DNA from: Basidiobolus ranarum
Taxonomy: Eukaryota > Basidiobolomycota > Basidiobolomycetes > Basidiobolales
Assembly: GCA_040143965.1 (NCBI GenBank)
Contig: JASJQH010000134.1
Span: forward strand, 1 to 26,132
Reading direction: 5' to 3'
Length of the DNA: 26,132 nt
The notes beneath the pieces were generated by a model. That model was not told the DNA's origin. It saw nothing but the letters and a program-made list of their open reading frames with translations, and ran no database searches. Below, piece by piece: positions 1 through 9,313 of this stretch. The translations under genes and the position numbers were made by a program. Each line of letters begins with the position of its first letter. The stretch's first letter is position 1.

Positions 1-238
1 GAATATTTTTACCAACTTTGAAGTTCTCAGATATATAGATTTTTCAAACTTGTGCTAGAAGCCCCAAACTTTGCACACATGTTCCTGGGACCTTCCTTAA
101 CATATTCTACATGCTAGTTTGTTTACATCTTGACAAAACTATAAATGTCAACTTTCTGCTCAATAAATCAATAAGTGAAAACCACCAATTCCTCTAATTC
201 TCCAAACCACTTCCAACAGGCTCCCAAATACTTTAACA
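1..238 (+). repeat. Dispersed repeat, left inverted arm (outer block)
   Basis: Read against the reverse complement of 6002-6239, this block matches almost end to end at roughly 80-85% by eye, with small indels. A strongly conserved core at about 60-91 includes AAGCCCCAAACTTTGCACAC. Similarity stops at 238, right after CTTTAACATC. The copy may extend past the left edge of the window. I see no open frame in it and no recognisable transposon terminus, so the class is unknown. It could be one arm of an inverted duplication or an independent copy of a dispersed element. Confidence 0.8.
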
Positions 239-1477
239 TCCACACTCAAGGGAGAATTGAGTAGCACCGAGGGTCAGTCCACAGAAGGCAAGTGCAAGGA
301 TGACAGTTCTGGTAAACATTATGGGAGAGAGATGATTACTTGCAGAAGTGCAGTAAAGTTTTATGCGCTTTTATATCAGCAGGTTATGTTAGACTAGACC
401 TTGGTGCGACAGAACATACAGAACAAATGGCATATAGTTACCGGAGAATTATCTTGCGTAAGTTGGTATCACTTTTCTTTCATGGCCAATATACGAGGTG
501 TATTTCCACTTGACGGAACGCCCAGGACACAAATTTAAGGATCAAATGCTACACTATTTACTGGTGAGAGTTTGATGGATGTATAGGAATTTAGTAATCA
601 TCTCTACATTACAAGTGTGCATCCTAGCTGTAAGATTATTATTAAGTACAACCAGTGTTAATTGAAGTAAAGTTTTGGTGGAACATATTCCAATACCAAT
701 GTATACATATATGGTAATACTGTTGGTGGTCTTCTTTATATCTGGATATTGTCATGGAGTACTTGAGAATGATGATGCTACCATAATCTGGAATAGTCAG
801 CTCGGCTATTTTGCGTTCTACTACCTGATATCGGGCCTTGGTAAGATAAAATGATCATATGGGAATTATGGTAATAGAGCAACAAGTGGCATATGCATGT
901 ATACTAGCCCTCATAATTAATTAATTTTTTTCAAGCATTTGTCAGATGATATCTCTTGTTTGACTTCATTACAGTGCTGTTCAAATATCGATGAGTCAAA
1001 AGAGAGTATTACTGATTCTCACGAGTCCTTGATAGAGGTTGCACTTTATCTCAGATGCTTGAGTGTCAGAAGTTGATTTTGCTAACTTTTGATCGTTATT
1101 TCAATGATTTTTATGTGGACACATGCCATTGTTTCATATAGTATAAAATATGTGAAGCTTCCGGAGACACTCTGTTGAACAGAGAGCACTTGACTACATC
1201 TATTTTTTACTGTAAGAGAAGCGGAACGCTCCTATCATTATTATTTCTTGACATTTCATATTTTTTTGCTTCACGTGAAGCAAGCCATATACATTTTTGT
1301 GGAAGGAATTCCTTCAGCAGTCCTTTTAAAAAGAAGGAATACTGACGAGCAGCATATTGCTTATATCTTTGAAATATGTACCAGCTATCGATATAGATAA
1401 ATCTACCATATTGAAGTTTTGTTATTTTGCTAGACTCGTCCCCATATTTGATTATTTCGAGAGATTTATTTGGTGCT
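239..1477. other. Unassigned AT-rich segment, possible insertion in left arm
   Basis: No supportable gene. On the right-hand copy the two homologous blocks of the inverted repeat nearly adjoin, but here they are about 1.24 kb apart, so this stretch may be an insertion into the left copy, or the right copy may carry a deletion. I found no terminal repeats or clear target-site duplication. A 99-codon minus-strand open frame (1506 to 1207) begins at TTG rather than ATG and matches nothing I recognise. Confidence 0.35.
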
Positions 1478-1770
1478 AGAAAATTACAATTATATGAAAC
1501 ATGCAATGATTATGGCCAAAAGCATAGTGTCAAAAATTTGGATTTCATGTAACATGGTATTTAGAAATACATACTTCAACGCATATTTTCGGTGCAAAAA
1601 AATGTTGAGATCAAAACGGATTCACTGTGAATACAAAATTATGTAACAAAATCAAGGGTAGTGGAATCACCTGCATAATATCAAAGACTGTTATTTGGGC
1701 TCTGATTAGGTTATGTGACAAATATCAAGTTGAACCATAGAGTGAATATAGAGAAATTGTCAACTGAAAA
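1478..1770 (+). repeat. Dispersed repeat, left inverted arm (inner, diverged block)
   Basis: This segment aligns with the reverse complement of about 5690-6001. The best-conserved pieces are TGCAAAAAAATGTTGAG near 1595 (inverted near 5865) and AAATATCAAGTTGAA near 1720 (inverted near 5740). Between them the match is patchy, perhaps 55-75%, and the outer limits are approximate. The order and orientation of blocks agree with the outer block, so both belong to one larger inverted arrangement. Confidence 0.6.
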
Positions 1771-2304
1771 ATGCATGCAAAATAAATGAATTGGTTAGAA
1801 GAACATTTTATTTTACCGTATCTTTTATATGCCAATATCGATAGTATGTGCAGGTAGACAAAAGTACTCACGGCAATAGCACAACTTCACATAGAGATCC
1901 TCGGTTGTTTCCCTCTATTGGTACACATGAGCGTTTACTTTCTACTCTTAATGATATTAAAGTTTGGGTTGAATCTTAGTTTTCCAGGCAATTATCTTGT
2001 TCTCGTTTTGGTTCGTACCAAATCAGCAATGTATGTGAAATACTAGCACAGTAATGGAAAGGCTTATGATTCAAAATACTTAAGTAGTGAAGAAGTTTAT
2101 AATTTGAAATATCTTTCACAGTCCAACCATTTACACCTGTCAATACTGAAATGAGTGGCCGCAAATAATATGAAATACAACGTTCAAGTAACAACTAAAA
2201 CAAGAAATACGTAACCAAGTCGGATATTATATACCATATGCACGTGTTAAATAATTTTAGATGTATTAGATTTGTGATTTCTATGTTGAAATGGAACTTC
2301 CACA

Positions 2305-2497
2305 TAAGCAGAGTTAAATCCAGATGAGCTTTAATGTCCACTTTATTTGTGTTATTGAATGGTTACAATTATGGCCGTGTTTTTTGAAGTTTATGTGTCT
2401 CTCATGAAAATTGTATTGTCCCAATGTATTAATGAACTGCCTTGGATAAGTTAAATCCGGATGAGCCTGCTGGCTAAGTTACTTCAAACTCTGCTTA
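2305..2497. mobile_element. Candidate 193-bp MITE with 11-bp terminal inverted repeats
   Basis: The segment starts with TAAGCAGAGTT and ends with its exact reverse complement AACTCTGCTTA. It is flanked by CACA on both sides. If the outer TA is taken as the target duplication, the pattern also fits a Tc1/mariner-derived (Stowaway-like) element. Inside are subterminal direct repeats GTTAAATCCAGATGAG (2313-2328) and GTTAAATCCGGATGAG (2452-2467). No coding capacity is visible. An 11-bp match over 193 bp could still be chance; copies elsewhere in the genome would settle it. Confidence 0.4.
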
Positions 2498-3715
2498 CAC
2501 AATAATACATATCGGAGTATTCGGACCAATATGGCTAATCTTTTATACTCGAATCAATTAAATCTTACACTGATTGTATCTCTACCCTACAGGAAATGGT
2601 GGAAAGCGCGTTAGCCGATAGTGACGAAACACAACAGCGCCATAAGATCTAGGTATAAATATCTCTAATAGTATCGGCATGGCTATAGGACTTGGTTGCC
2701 ATTTGGGGCCAGGGTGCACCAAGATGACAAAGAATACTTAGGGTTAGCACCCTCTCAGTTCAACAAAAACCAGAGCTACTCAGTGTGGCTGTCGACACTT
2801 ACAGTAATCCAAATCAAGTAGGGTAAGTTTGGGCTGCAGCACCCAATGGCGGGAAATACTACGGCTTCCTTGGGAGTAAAATTTCCCGTATCTGGAACTG
2901 ATGGAGTACAAGAATCTGTGAAACCAATAGAATGGGGATCGACATGAATACTGCACTTTCTGGCTACAAAATTCAGTAAACCACAAGAAACAAAAAATTC
3001 TGATTGCATAGCAGAGGTGAATCCTGTCCAAGTACGAATGAATTCCCAGTTGGAATGCGAACTTGTACCAAGGTGCCACCTTCACACCCCTCATTGTTAC
3101 CTTTCAAGTGTTGAAATTTCCACTCTTGCTCTGGTATCACAGCCCTCGAAACTAATGTGACGAAAGAATACAATGATAAGTAACAGTGTTGATGGACCAA
3201 TAGAGACCCATCTTAATGGGCGTGATTAGATATTCTATGCTAGGCTCCAGAATAATTATTGATGTGCCCTCATCCGTTCCTGCGAAGTTGGCAACTATTT
3301 GCACACTATACAATTTAAAACCAGGAATTCAATATGGATCAGAAGTTAGCAATGTATGGATCCATATTACCAGTCCGAAATGGTTGTAAATACATGAATA
3401 TATTATGCAGACGTCAACCAACCTTTGCTCTGCAATTGCTCACGCAGAGGTACGTGACTGAAGCACCCTTGCTAACTGGAAACCATATGGATAGAACCGA
3501 TCATTTAATTAGATGCACTGGCAAATAGAAAACGTTGTTATCCAATTGCCTCAAATGTTCCAATACTGGCTTTCCTTTCACAAAAAAAATCAAGTTTTAG
3601 TGGAATTCACACATCCCTGGATGCGACAGTCGAATATTTCACTAATCTAATCATCTGTTCGAGATTTAGTGGGCACTGTGGGCATATTCTGTTGACGACA
3701 AGCCAGTGAACAAAC
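2498..3715. other. Upstream region of RNase T2; only weak open frames
   Basis: No gene here can be supported well. A minus-strand ATG frame of 77 codons (3009 to 2776) has several cysteines and stays open upstream of its ATG for about 30 codons, but it has no recognised domain. A plus-strand frame at 3334-3528 (64 codons) also lacks family signatures. Either could be an exon or a relic. The last part holds the promoter of the RNase gene. Confidence 0.4.
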
Positions 3716-3724
3716 TATATAAAA
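3716..3724 (+). promoter_or_regulatory. TATA box of the RNase T2 gene
   Basis: TATATAAAA lies 61 bp upstream of the ATG at 3785, which leaves room for a transcription start near 3750 and a short leader. Its position supports the ATG at 3785 over an in-frame ATG at 3728 that would place 19 extra residues before the signal peptide. Confidence 0.6.
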
Positions 3725-3784
3725 CTGATGTGCAGGAGTCTTACTTCTACCATACCACAGTATCTCTTACATCTGCCTCTGGAT

Positions 3785-4736
3785 ATGAAATTCTCGGCCT
3801 TTTTGACTTTCGGTGCTTTTGCTTCTTCAGCAGCTGTTCTCGCTCAGGATTCCTGCCCCATTGACAGCATCTCTTGTGCCATTCCTGATGCTGACTCATG
3901 CTGTGTTCCTTCATACGGCGTAATCGTCCTTACACAACAAGTATGTAAAATGTCTGATTTTTTGGAATACCTCGGTCTATGTTAACAATTGAGTTATTCT
4001 TCTAATTTATAGTGGATCCCTGGTTATGGTCCTAAAGACGCTTTTACCCTCCACGGGCTATGGCCTAACACCTGGTACGCTTGATATACACTTGTTACGC
4101 CAACCATTTATTTATATTGACTAATATCATCTGCTATTATAACAGCTCTGGTGGACAAGGTCCTGCTAATGGCTGCGATACCTCTCGGGCGTACACGAAT
4201 GTTGGCACGATTCTACAAAGCGCGAACAGCAGTCTTTACAGTCAGATGAATACCTACTGGCCATCATACAATGGTGACAACAGTGTCTTCTGGTTAGTAA
4301 TTCCTCCATTCTACTCTACTGAATTTACTATTTAGCCGTTTACGCTAACATATACCATTATCAATATAGGGAGCATGAGTGGGGTAAACATGGAACTTGT
4401 GTCTCCACATTGAGCCCCAAGTGCTATGGCTCTGATTACCAGAAATACGAGGATATGACTGATTACTTCCAAAGTGTTCTAAGTCTTCGCTCGAAGTACA
4501 ATATCTACGGTGCTCTAGCTAGTGCTGGCATCGTACCCGGTGGTACGTATACTCAGACATCCATGGCCAATGCTATCAAAAGTGCCTTAGGTATTACACC
4601 TTATTTCAAGTGCAAGTCTGGCACCATTAACGAGATCTGGGCTTATTTCCATGTCAAGGGCAGAGATACCTATGTCCCTGACAGTTTCAAAGGCAGTCAT
4701 TCTTGCAGCAGCAGCATCAAATACCCATTGAAATAG
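3785..4736 (+). CDS. Secreted ribonuclease T2
   Basis: Endoribonuclease of the RNase T2 family, which cleaves single-stranded RNA through a 2',3'-cyclic phosphate and is usually secreted or vacuolar. Exons are 3785-3940, 4013-4074, 4146-4292 and 4370-4736, with introns of 72, 71 and 77 nt, giving 243 residues, a normal length for a fungal member. Residues 1-20 form a signal peptide ending VLAQ, just before a cysteine-rich segment. Both active-site signatures are intact: FTLHGLWP at 63-70 (catalytic His66) and WEHEWGKHGTC at 122-132 (His124, Glu125, Lys128, His129). The WEHEW tryptophan is split across the third intron, so intron removal restores the motif exactly, which supports the model. 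It is the only convincing gene between the two inverted repeat arms and has its own TATA box and AATAAA signal. Likely roles are phosphate or nucleotide scavenging, or stress. The family call is secure; the biological role is inference. Confidence 0.95.
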
Positions 4737-4762
4737 GCCAGAATCATGTGTCTCTCTTAGGT

Positions 4763-4772
4763 AATAAATAAA
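4763..4772 (+). terminator. Polyadenylation signal of the RNase T2 gene
   Basis: Overlapping AATAAATAAA begins 26 nt after the TAG stop at 4734-4736, a usual spacing for a short fungal 3' UTR. Confidence 0.55.
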
Positions 4773-5689
4773 GTACCATTCCCACAACCGGTTGTATGAG
4801 TGATGAATATGTATGAGGAACCTTTATGAAACCTACTTTCATTCTGATAAATTGATAAACCAAGGATTGCAATATTGAGTGAATGGACATCATTGATATC
4901 ACATTAAACCAACCAGAAATATCCAGTATCCACCCACGATATTAGTTCTCGGTGAGAAATCTATGAATTCATTCAAATTTGGACCCAATCATGGAGATCT
5001 CGGTTATACAGCAAACCCGTGATATGATTACCTCGCCTTGTCACCAAATATGGACCTGTGTAAGTAATAGCGCCATATGGTATCTCCACACTTATGTGCG
5101 TGCTCTTTCGTGCAACTCTACTTTTAGATGTATTATCATTGTAATACCGGATTTTTTGTACTCATTTGACCGCAAATATTTTATGAGATGACCAGAGCAT
5201 CTTCTCCCTTGAATTCTCGACTATGGGTGACCAGATATTCCCGAGGTTGCCTAGAATTACCTTAGATATTAGTCACAATATAATTGTTGCTATGACTTTG
5301 ACAGATATCTGATTTTAATACAATACCAACGTAAGTATTTATCATCTGATAGTCAAATTATTTGGAAATACACAACAACGACGATAGTATGTAGCAATAA
5401 TTCTTAGCTCTAAAGCATAATCATAAGATTGATTGGTGTATCTATCCTATTCCATATAACATCCTTGTAGGGACTTTAATCTGCAATAAAGTTCATTAAC
5501 CTCATTGACTTATCTGGACAGTACTTTATTGACAATGAAATAATGATTCACCCCTTGAATTCTTACAATACGCTTGATACAATCTTTGGGCATCTATTTA
5601 AAAATGGCTTGTGTCTCTTGACAGGTTGAAGCTATGAATATTTACCATGTATGCACACTAACGCTCAAAACTGATTCCCTTTTTTGCAT
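4773..5689. other. Intergenic AT-rich region, nothing supportable
   Basis: About 0.9 kb between the RNase T2 polyadenylation signal and the right repeat arm. The only ATG frame of note (4979-5191, 70 codons) has no family signature. I see no tRNA, no tandem repeat and no good match to the left arm beyond its inner block. Confidence 0.5.
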
Positions 5690-6239
5690 TTATTTTTAAA
5701 ATTATAGTAGCTCTGCATTCACTGCATGATTCAACTTGATATTTCTCATACAGCCTAGGCAAGCTTAAGTAGCAGTTTTTAATTGTATGAAGGTGAAATC
5801 ACTACTCTTGGCCTTAGCGCCATATTAACGTTCATCATAGTTAGAAAATCAGTTTTGAGCTCAACATTTTTTTGCACTAAAAATCAATTTTTTTGGGTAT
5901 ATTTCTCAATGCTATGCTACATCCAAGCCTAATTTATGATGCTGAAGGCTTACTATTAACATTTTATTTCTCACATATATTCTTTTCTGACACTAATTGA
6001 TGTTAAAGTATATTGGGAGCCTGTTGGAAGTGGTTTGGGTAACCCGAGGAGTTGGTGGTTTTGACTCATTGGTTTATTGCGTATTCAGTGACATTTATAG
6101 TTTTGTCAAGATGTAAGCAAAAAAACATGTAGAATGTGTCAAGAAAGATCCCAGGAACATGTGTGCAAAGTTTGGGGCTTCTAGCCTAAGTTTGAAAAAT
6201 CTATATATCTGGGAACTTCTAAGTGGGTAAAAATATTCC
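5690..6239 (-). repeat. Dispersed repeat, right inverted arm (continuous copy)
   Basis: The reverse complement of 6002-6239 matches 1-238 closely, and that of about 5690-6001 matches about 1478-1770 more loosely. Both blocks are nearly contiguous here, so this copy better shows the structure of the unit, about 550 bp. The outer end is near GGAATATTTTTAC read on the minus strand. No open frame or transposon terminus was found. The arm lies about 0.95 kb downstream of the RNase T2 gene. Confidence 0.75.
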
Positions 6240-7370
6240 AACTAAGTTCCAATTGAGAATAAAGGGTGATATCTTAGTTCAATATAGGATAACTAAATGC
6301 TAAGCTGTAGATGACTATGTTGGTGTTTAGGTAATGCAAATTTCAACACTAATCCTCAACTAAATAGTCATATAAACTAATCATAAGGAAGGTCTAAACA
6401 GGTGCCCCATTAGCTTATAGCATATCTGTGAAAGAATGATGAGCCATTTTGGGATTGATTTGCACTACTTGAAAGATTCAAATCCAACTTTGCTAACTTT
6501 TGTATAATTCTCATGTTTCCTATATACATGTACTGATTTTGACCACATAATGCTTGGCTTAATGTTGTTGGCTAATTTAGATCTGATCATTCTGAAGCAA
6601 CTACTACTACACTACAATGGAAAACCAGATTGTATTGCAAATCAAGCTCCGAAGGATACCGCTTGGATATATCTTGGTGCATGGCAAGAATGTTGGTTGA
6701 CTCTTAGGAATGTTGACTCATGTAGGAATCTGAAAGTCACACAGATGAATTTCAGTAGCACTCCATGATGACGATCAATCTAGATCAATACCCCTCCTCC
6801 ACTACCAACTAGCTGCCAGAGCTCAACGATTGAATCAAGAAAGAGCTTGATGGGTTGTGAGGATATTAAAGGCTCAGTTTATTTAACAATACAATGCGTC
6901 ACATGCGGACCAAAATTTCAGGTTCCGTCCTTTCGACTGTTTCTCGGTTACTCCCTTACGAGACTTTCTATTGCATGCTTTGAGAGCTTCGTGCTCCATA
7001 TGTTCGCTTCGATCTTTGGTTGCCACATCATAGGTATCAGTCTTGTGGCTCCTGTTATTTGGGGAGGCCTTTCCTTCGTATTCCATTGTGATGAGCGGGA
7101 TTTATTTGATATTGACAGTCGCTAATTCTCACTTTATATAATGAATCACTCAGTGGTGATGTATGACCTCATCGCAAATACTTATCACTCCCAAAGTCAA
7201 ATAAATAAACCATGATTATGTAAGAGCGAATGATGTTTCATAAATATCCCTAGCAACATAGCATGATGTGATGCATCAGTGCAGCAATCGCATCAGCCAA
7301 TAGCTTGAGCATGTTAGGCCAAAATCCTTCGTAGCTAGACATATATTGACAGTTGAGCCAGTATTCAAAA
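6240..7370. other. Gene-poor region with short unsupported frames
   Basis: Two plus-strand ATG frames (6550-6768, 72 codons; 6847-7125, 92 codons) have no recognised domain and no splice arrangement I could defend. The second is hydrophobic and is overlapped by a polar antisense frame (7086 to 6883). They may be eroded coding sequence or chance. Confidence 0.4.
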
Positions 7371-7811
7371 CTAGATGGCTGTTTTTGGAATCCCCCCTGT
7401 AGCATGCCAAACCTTATCGTATTTCACGCCAAGAACTCCATTATATTTCCGATGCCAATGATGGATAACACCCTCTGATAAGCAACATCATTGAGCGTCT
7501 TTGTGCATCAAATGAGCCATCGGACAATGAGTTGGATTGGCAGTCTCGCAACAAAAACCATAATAACATGGTTCATTGGTTATGGCTGTAGATGCCTCCC
7601 AGATCTCAAGCAAAAAGGAAATCAGTCTTTGGATGGATGCACAGAAGCCGAATGCATCCACTATCACTTCGGCATTGAAGTATGTTCTAACCAATCCCTC
7701 CGCTACAAACCTGTCTCCCCACACACTGCTTTCTCTCCTGAAGTGAATAGAGTCAATATTTGCGATGCACAAACTCGCATAACTATAGATGCGTAGTCGA
7801 TGTGCCTATGT
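7371..7811 (-). pseudogene. Possible decayed reading frame with one internal stop
   Basis: Reading leftward from about 7811, one frame stays open for over 100 codons, meets TGA at 7490-7488, then continues open for 38 more codons to TAG at 7373-7371. The part after the TGA contains HHWHRKYNGVLGVKYDKVW, which reads like real protein. No in-frame ATG starts the frame; the computed start is TTG at 7772. The upstream end meets another stop, so the remnant looks truncated at both ends. I do not recognise the family. A chance open frame is the main alternative. It lies just past the bicupin 3' end on the same strand. Confidence 0.2.
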
Positions 7812-7839
7812 AGAACTCTTGCATCAGCAACAGCAAATC

Positions 7840-7845
7840 TTTATT
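7840..7845 (-). terminator. Polyadenylation signal of the bicupin gene
   Basis: AATAAA on the minus strand (TTTATT on plus), about 90 nt after the bicupin stop codon. Confidence 0.45.
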
Positions 7846-7934
7846 GGACATTGCACACAACAGTGAGAGACTATAACTGACTGAATCAACATATGATCGT
7901 GTTAAATCGAACCCAGCCATTTGGAAACGTCAAC

Positions 7935-9236
7935 TTACTTAATCGGGGCTACAGGATTGATTCTTTCCACGAGTAAGGGGTCTTTCGCTGTAAAGGGCAG
8001 CTTAGGAAGATTCTGAGGATGGACGCCAAATGCTGCAGCTAGTGTTTCACGAGAGTATGCACTCACAGAGGCTTTGTATCCTATATCACCTGGAATATTC
8101 TGATCAAAAAAGATCAAAAAGTGAATGTCACCTTCCCCAATATTCTCAATGTGATGTGGATACGCTCGAGGGACAAAGTAGACATCCCCCGGCTTGAGTA
8201 GATAGGTATCCAAAGCGCCGCCCGGCTTCATAATCGTCATTCGTGCGTTCCCTTTCGCGACATAGCCCATCTCGGCGGTGATCGGATGCCAATGAGGTTC
8301 ACGCATGCCTTGATCAGTGATCCGTAGTGAATACATGGAAATGTTGTCCAGGATAGGCCAGAACTCTTTACTAGCAGTTTTGGCAGACCCTGCGATTGAG
8401 GAGATTGGTGGCGACATAGCTTCCACATCAAATTTATGCGGATTACCCCACTTTGCATCAGAGGGAATGGATGGAACTGACTGTCGAAGACCGATTTCCG
8501 TATCACGTGTTGTTCGTTTCAATGATTTGAATGCCTTTGCGGGCAAGCCATAGGTGTTTCCGAGAACTGCATCAGACATTGCTCCAAATGCACCGGATAT
8601 CCCAAAATCTTGGGGTCTCTCACTAGTAAAAGAAATGATGAGTTCCGCAGTCTCTTTTCCCGTATTTTCCAAATGATGCAACGCCCCAGAAGGCACATAG
8701 AACATCTGACCAGCATTTATAGTGAATGAGCTGAATGCGCTGTTATTTTCAAATATAGTAACGAGTACTTGACCACGCAAGCAGTAGGCCAATTCATTCG
8801 CATTTACATGCCAATGTGGTTCGCGTACGCCTCGAGGTTTCAAGAGGATACGACGTATCGACAGCCCCTTGAGGATCGGGAAATTATCAGCTGTAAGCGC
8901 CGTAATACTACCAGTGTCTGAGAGGAATCTTGGCTCCTGGGAATTCAAGGATGCCACGTGTGGTGACTTCACAATGTGTCTATTGTTGTATTTTCTGCGA
9001 AAACCTTTGCTGGGGAAAACGCTCCTAGAAGGAACTCTAAGGCCGCTCTCTCTTCGGCGATTTTCACTACCTGTAAGACGAGTGTCGATCAGAACAGCAG
9101 TATCATCATGACCTGTTGGGATCGAGGCTTCATCAAGGGTATTTTTGGTAGTACCATCAGTGGCATCACTCGAAATACCAAAGACAAGTATATTTGTCAT
9201 GAAGACAACCAAGGCAAGAGGCAAGAAAAGCTTCAT
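7935..9236 (-). CDS. Secreted bicupin, oxalate decarboxylase/germin-like
   Basis: Two-domain cupin of 433 residues in one exon. The ATG at 9236 is preferred to an in-frame ATG at 9350 because it starts directly with a signal peptide (residues 1-20) and follows a TATA box by 70 bp. Residues 21-110 are a polar, low-complexity leader. Cupin 1 (about 115-210) has HWHVNANE, giving predicted Mn ligands His141, His143 and Glu148, and YVPSGALHHLEN giving His187. Cupin 2 (about 290-385) has HWHPITAE, giving His315, His317 and Glu322, and YFVPRAYPHHIEN giving His361. Both sets of metal ligands are therefore present. The lid after cupin 1 reads TSERPQDFG where Bacillus OxdC has SENS with its essential glutamate, so decarboxylase activity cannot be assumed. 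Oxalate oxidase or another Mn-cupin role is possible. Extracellular or wall location is inferred from the signal peptide. It stands alone, with no functional partner nearby. Confidence 0.9.
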   Translation of the reverse strand: MKLFLPLALVVFMTNILVFGISSDATDGTTKNTLDEASIPTGHDDTAVLIDTRLTGSENRRRESGLRVPSRSVFPSKGFRRKYNNRHIVKSPHVASLNSQEPRFLSDTGSITALTADNFPILKGLSIRRILLKPRGVREPHWHVNANELAYCLRGQVLVTIFENNSAFSSFTINAGQMFYVPSGALHHLENTGKETAELIISFTSERPQDFGISGAFGAMSDAVLGNTYGLPAKAFKSLKRTTRDTEIGLRQSVPSIPSDAKWGNPHKFDVEAMSPPISSIAGSAKTASKEFWPILDNISMYSLRITDQGMREPHWHPITAEMGYVAKGNARMTIMKPGGALDTYLLKPGDVYFVPRAYPHHIENIGEGDIHFLIFFDQNIPGDIGYKASVSAYSRETLAAAFGVHPQNLPKLPFTAKDPLLVERINPVAPIK

Positions 9237-9305
9237 TGTGCAAAATAGAGACAGAAAATGAGATGCTGGCTTATCTTTAAAGATTGAGTCTGCAAGGCAG
9301 ATTAG

Positions 9306-9313
9306 TTTATATA
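9306..9313 (-). promoter_or_regulatory. TATA box of the bicupin gene
   Basis: TATATAAA on the minus strand, 70 bp upstream of the chosen ATG at 9236. It lies downstream of the alternative ATG at 9350 and so argues against that longer start. Confidence 0.55.

Noticed and set aside
1976-2194. 72-codon minus-strand frame
   Set aside because: No domain and AT-rich chance composition. It does not align to the other repeat arm.
7491-7796. 101-codon plus-strand frame
   Set aside because: It overlaps the opposite-strand candidate remnant, and I recognise no domain in it. Neither strand is compelling.
8237-9248. Several overlapping frames on both strands within the bicupin gene
   Set aside because: They are shadows; the bicupin frame has two complete metal-binding cupin motifs and a signal peptide.
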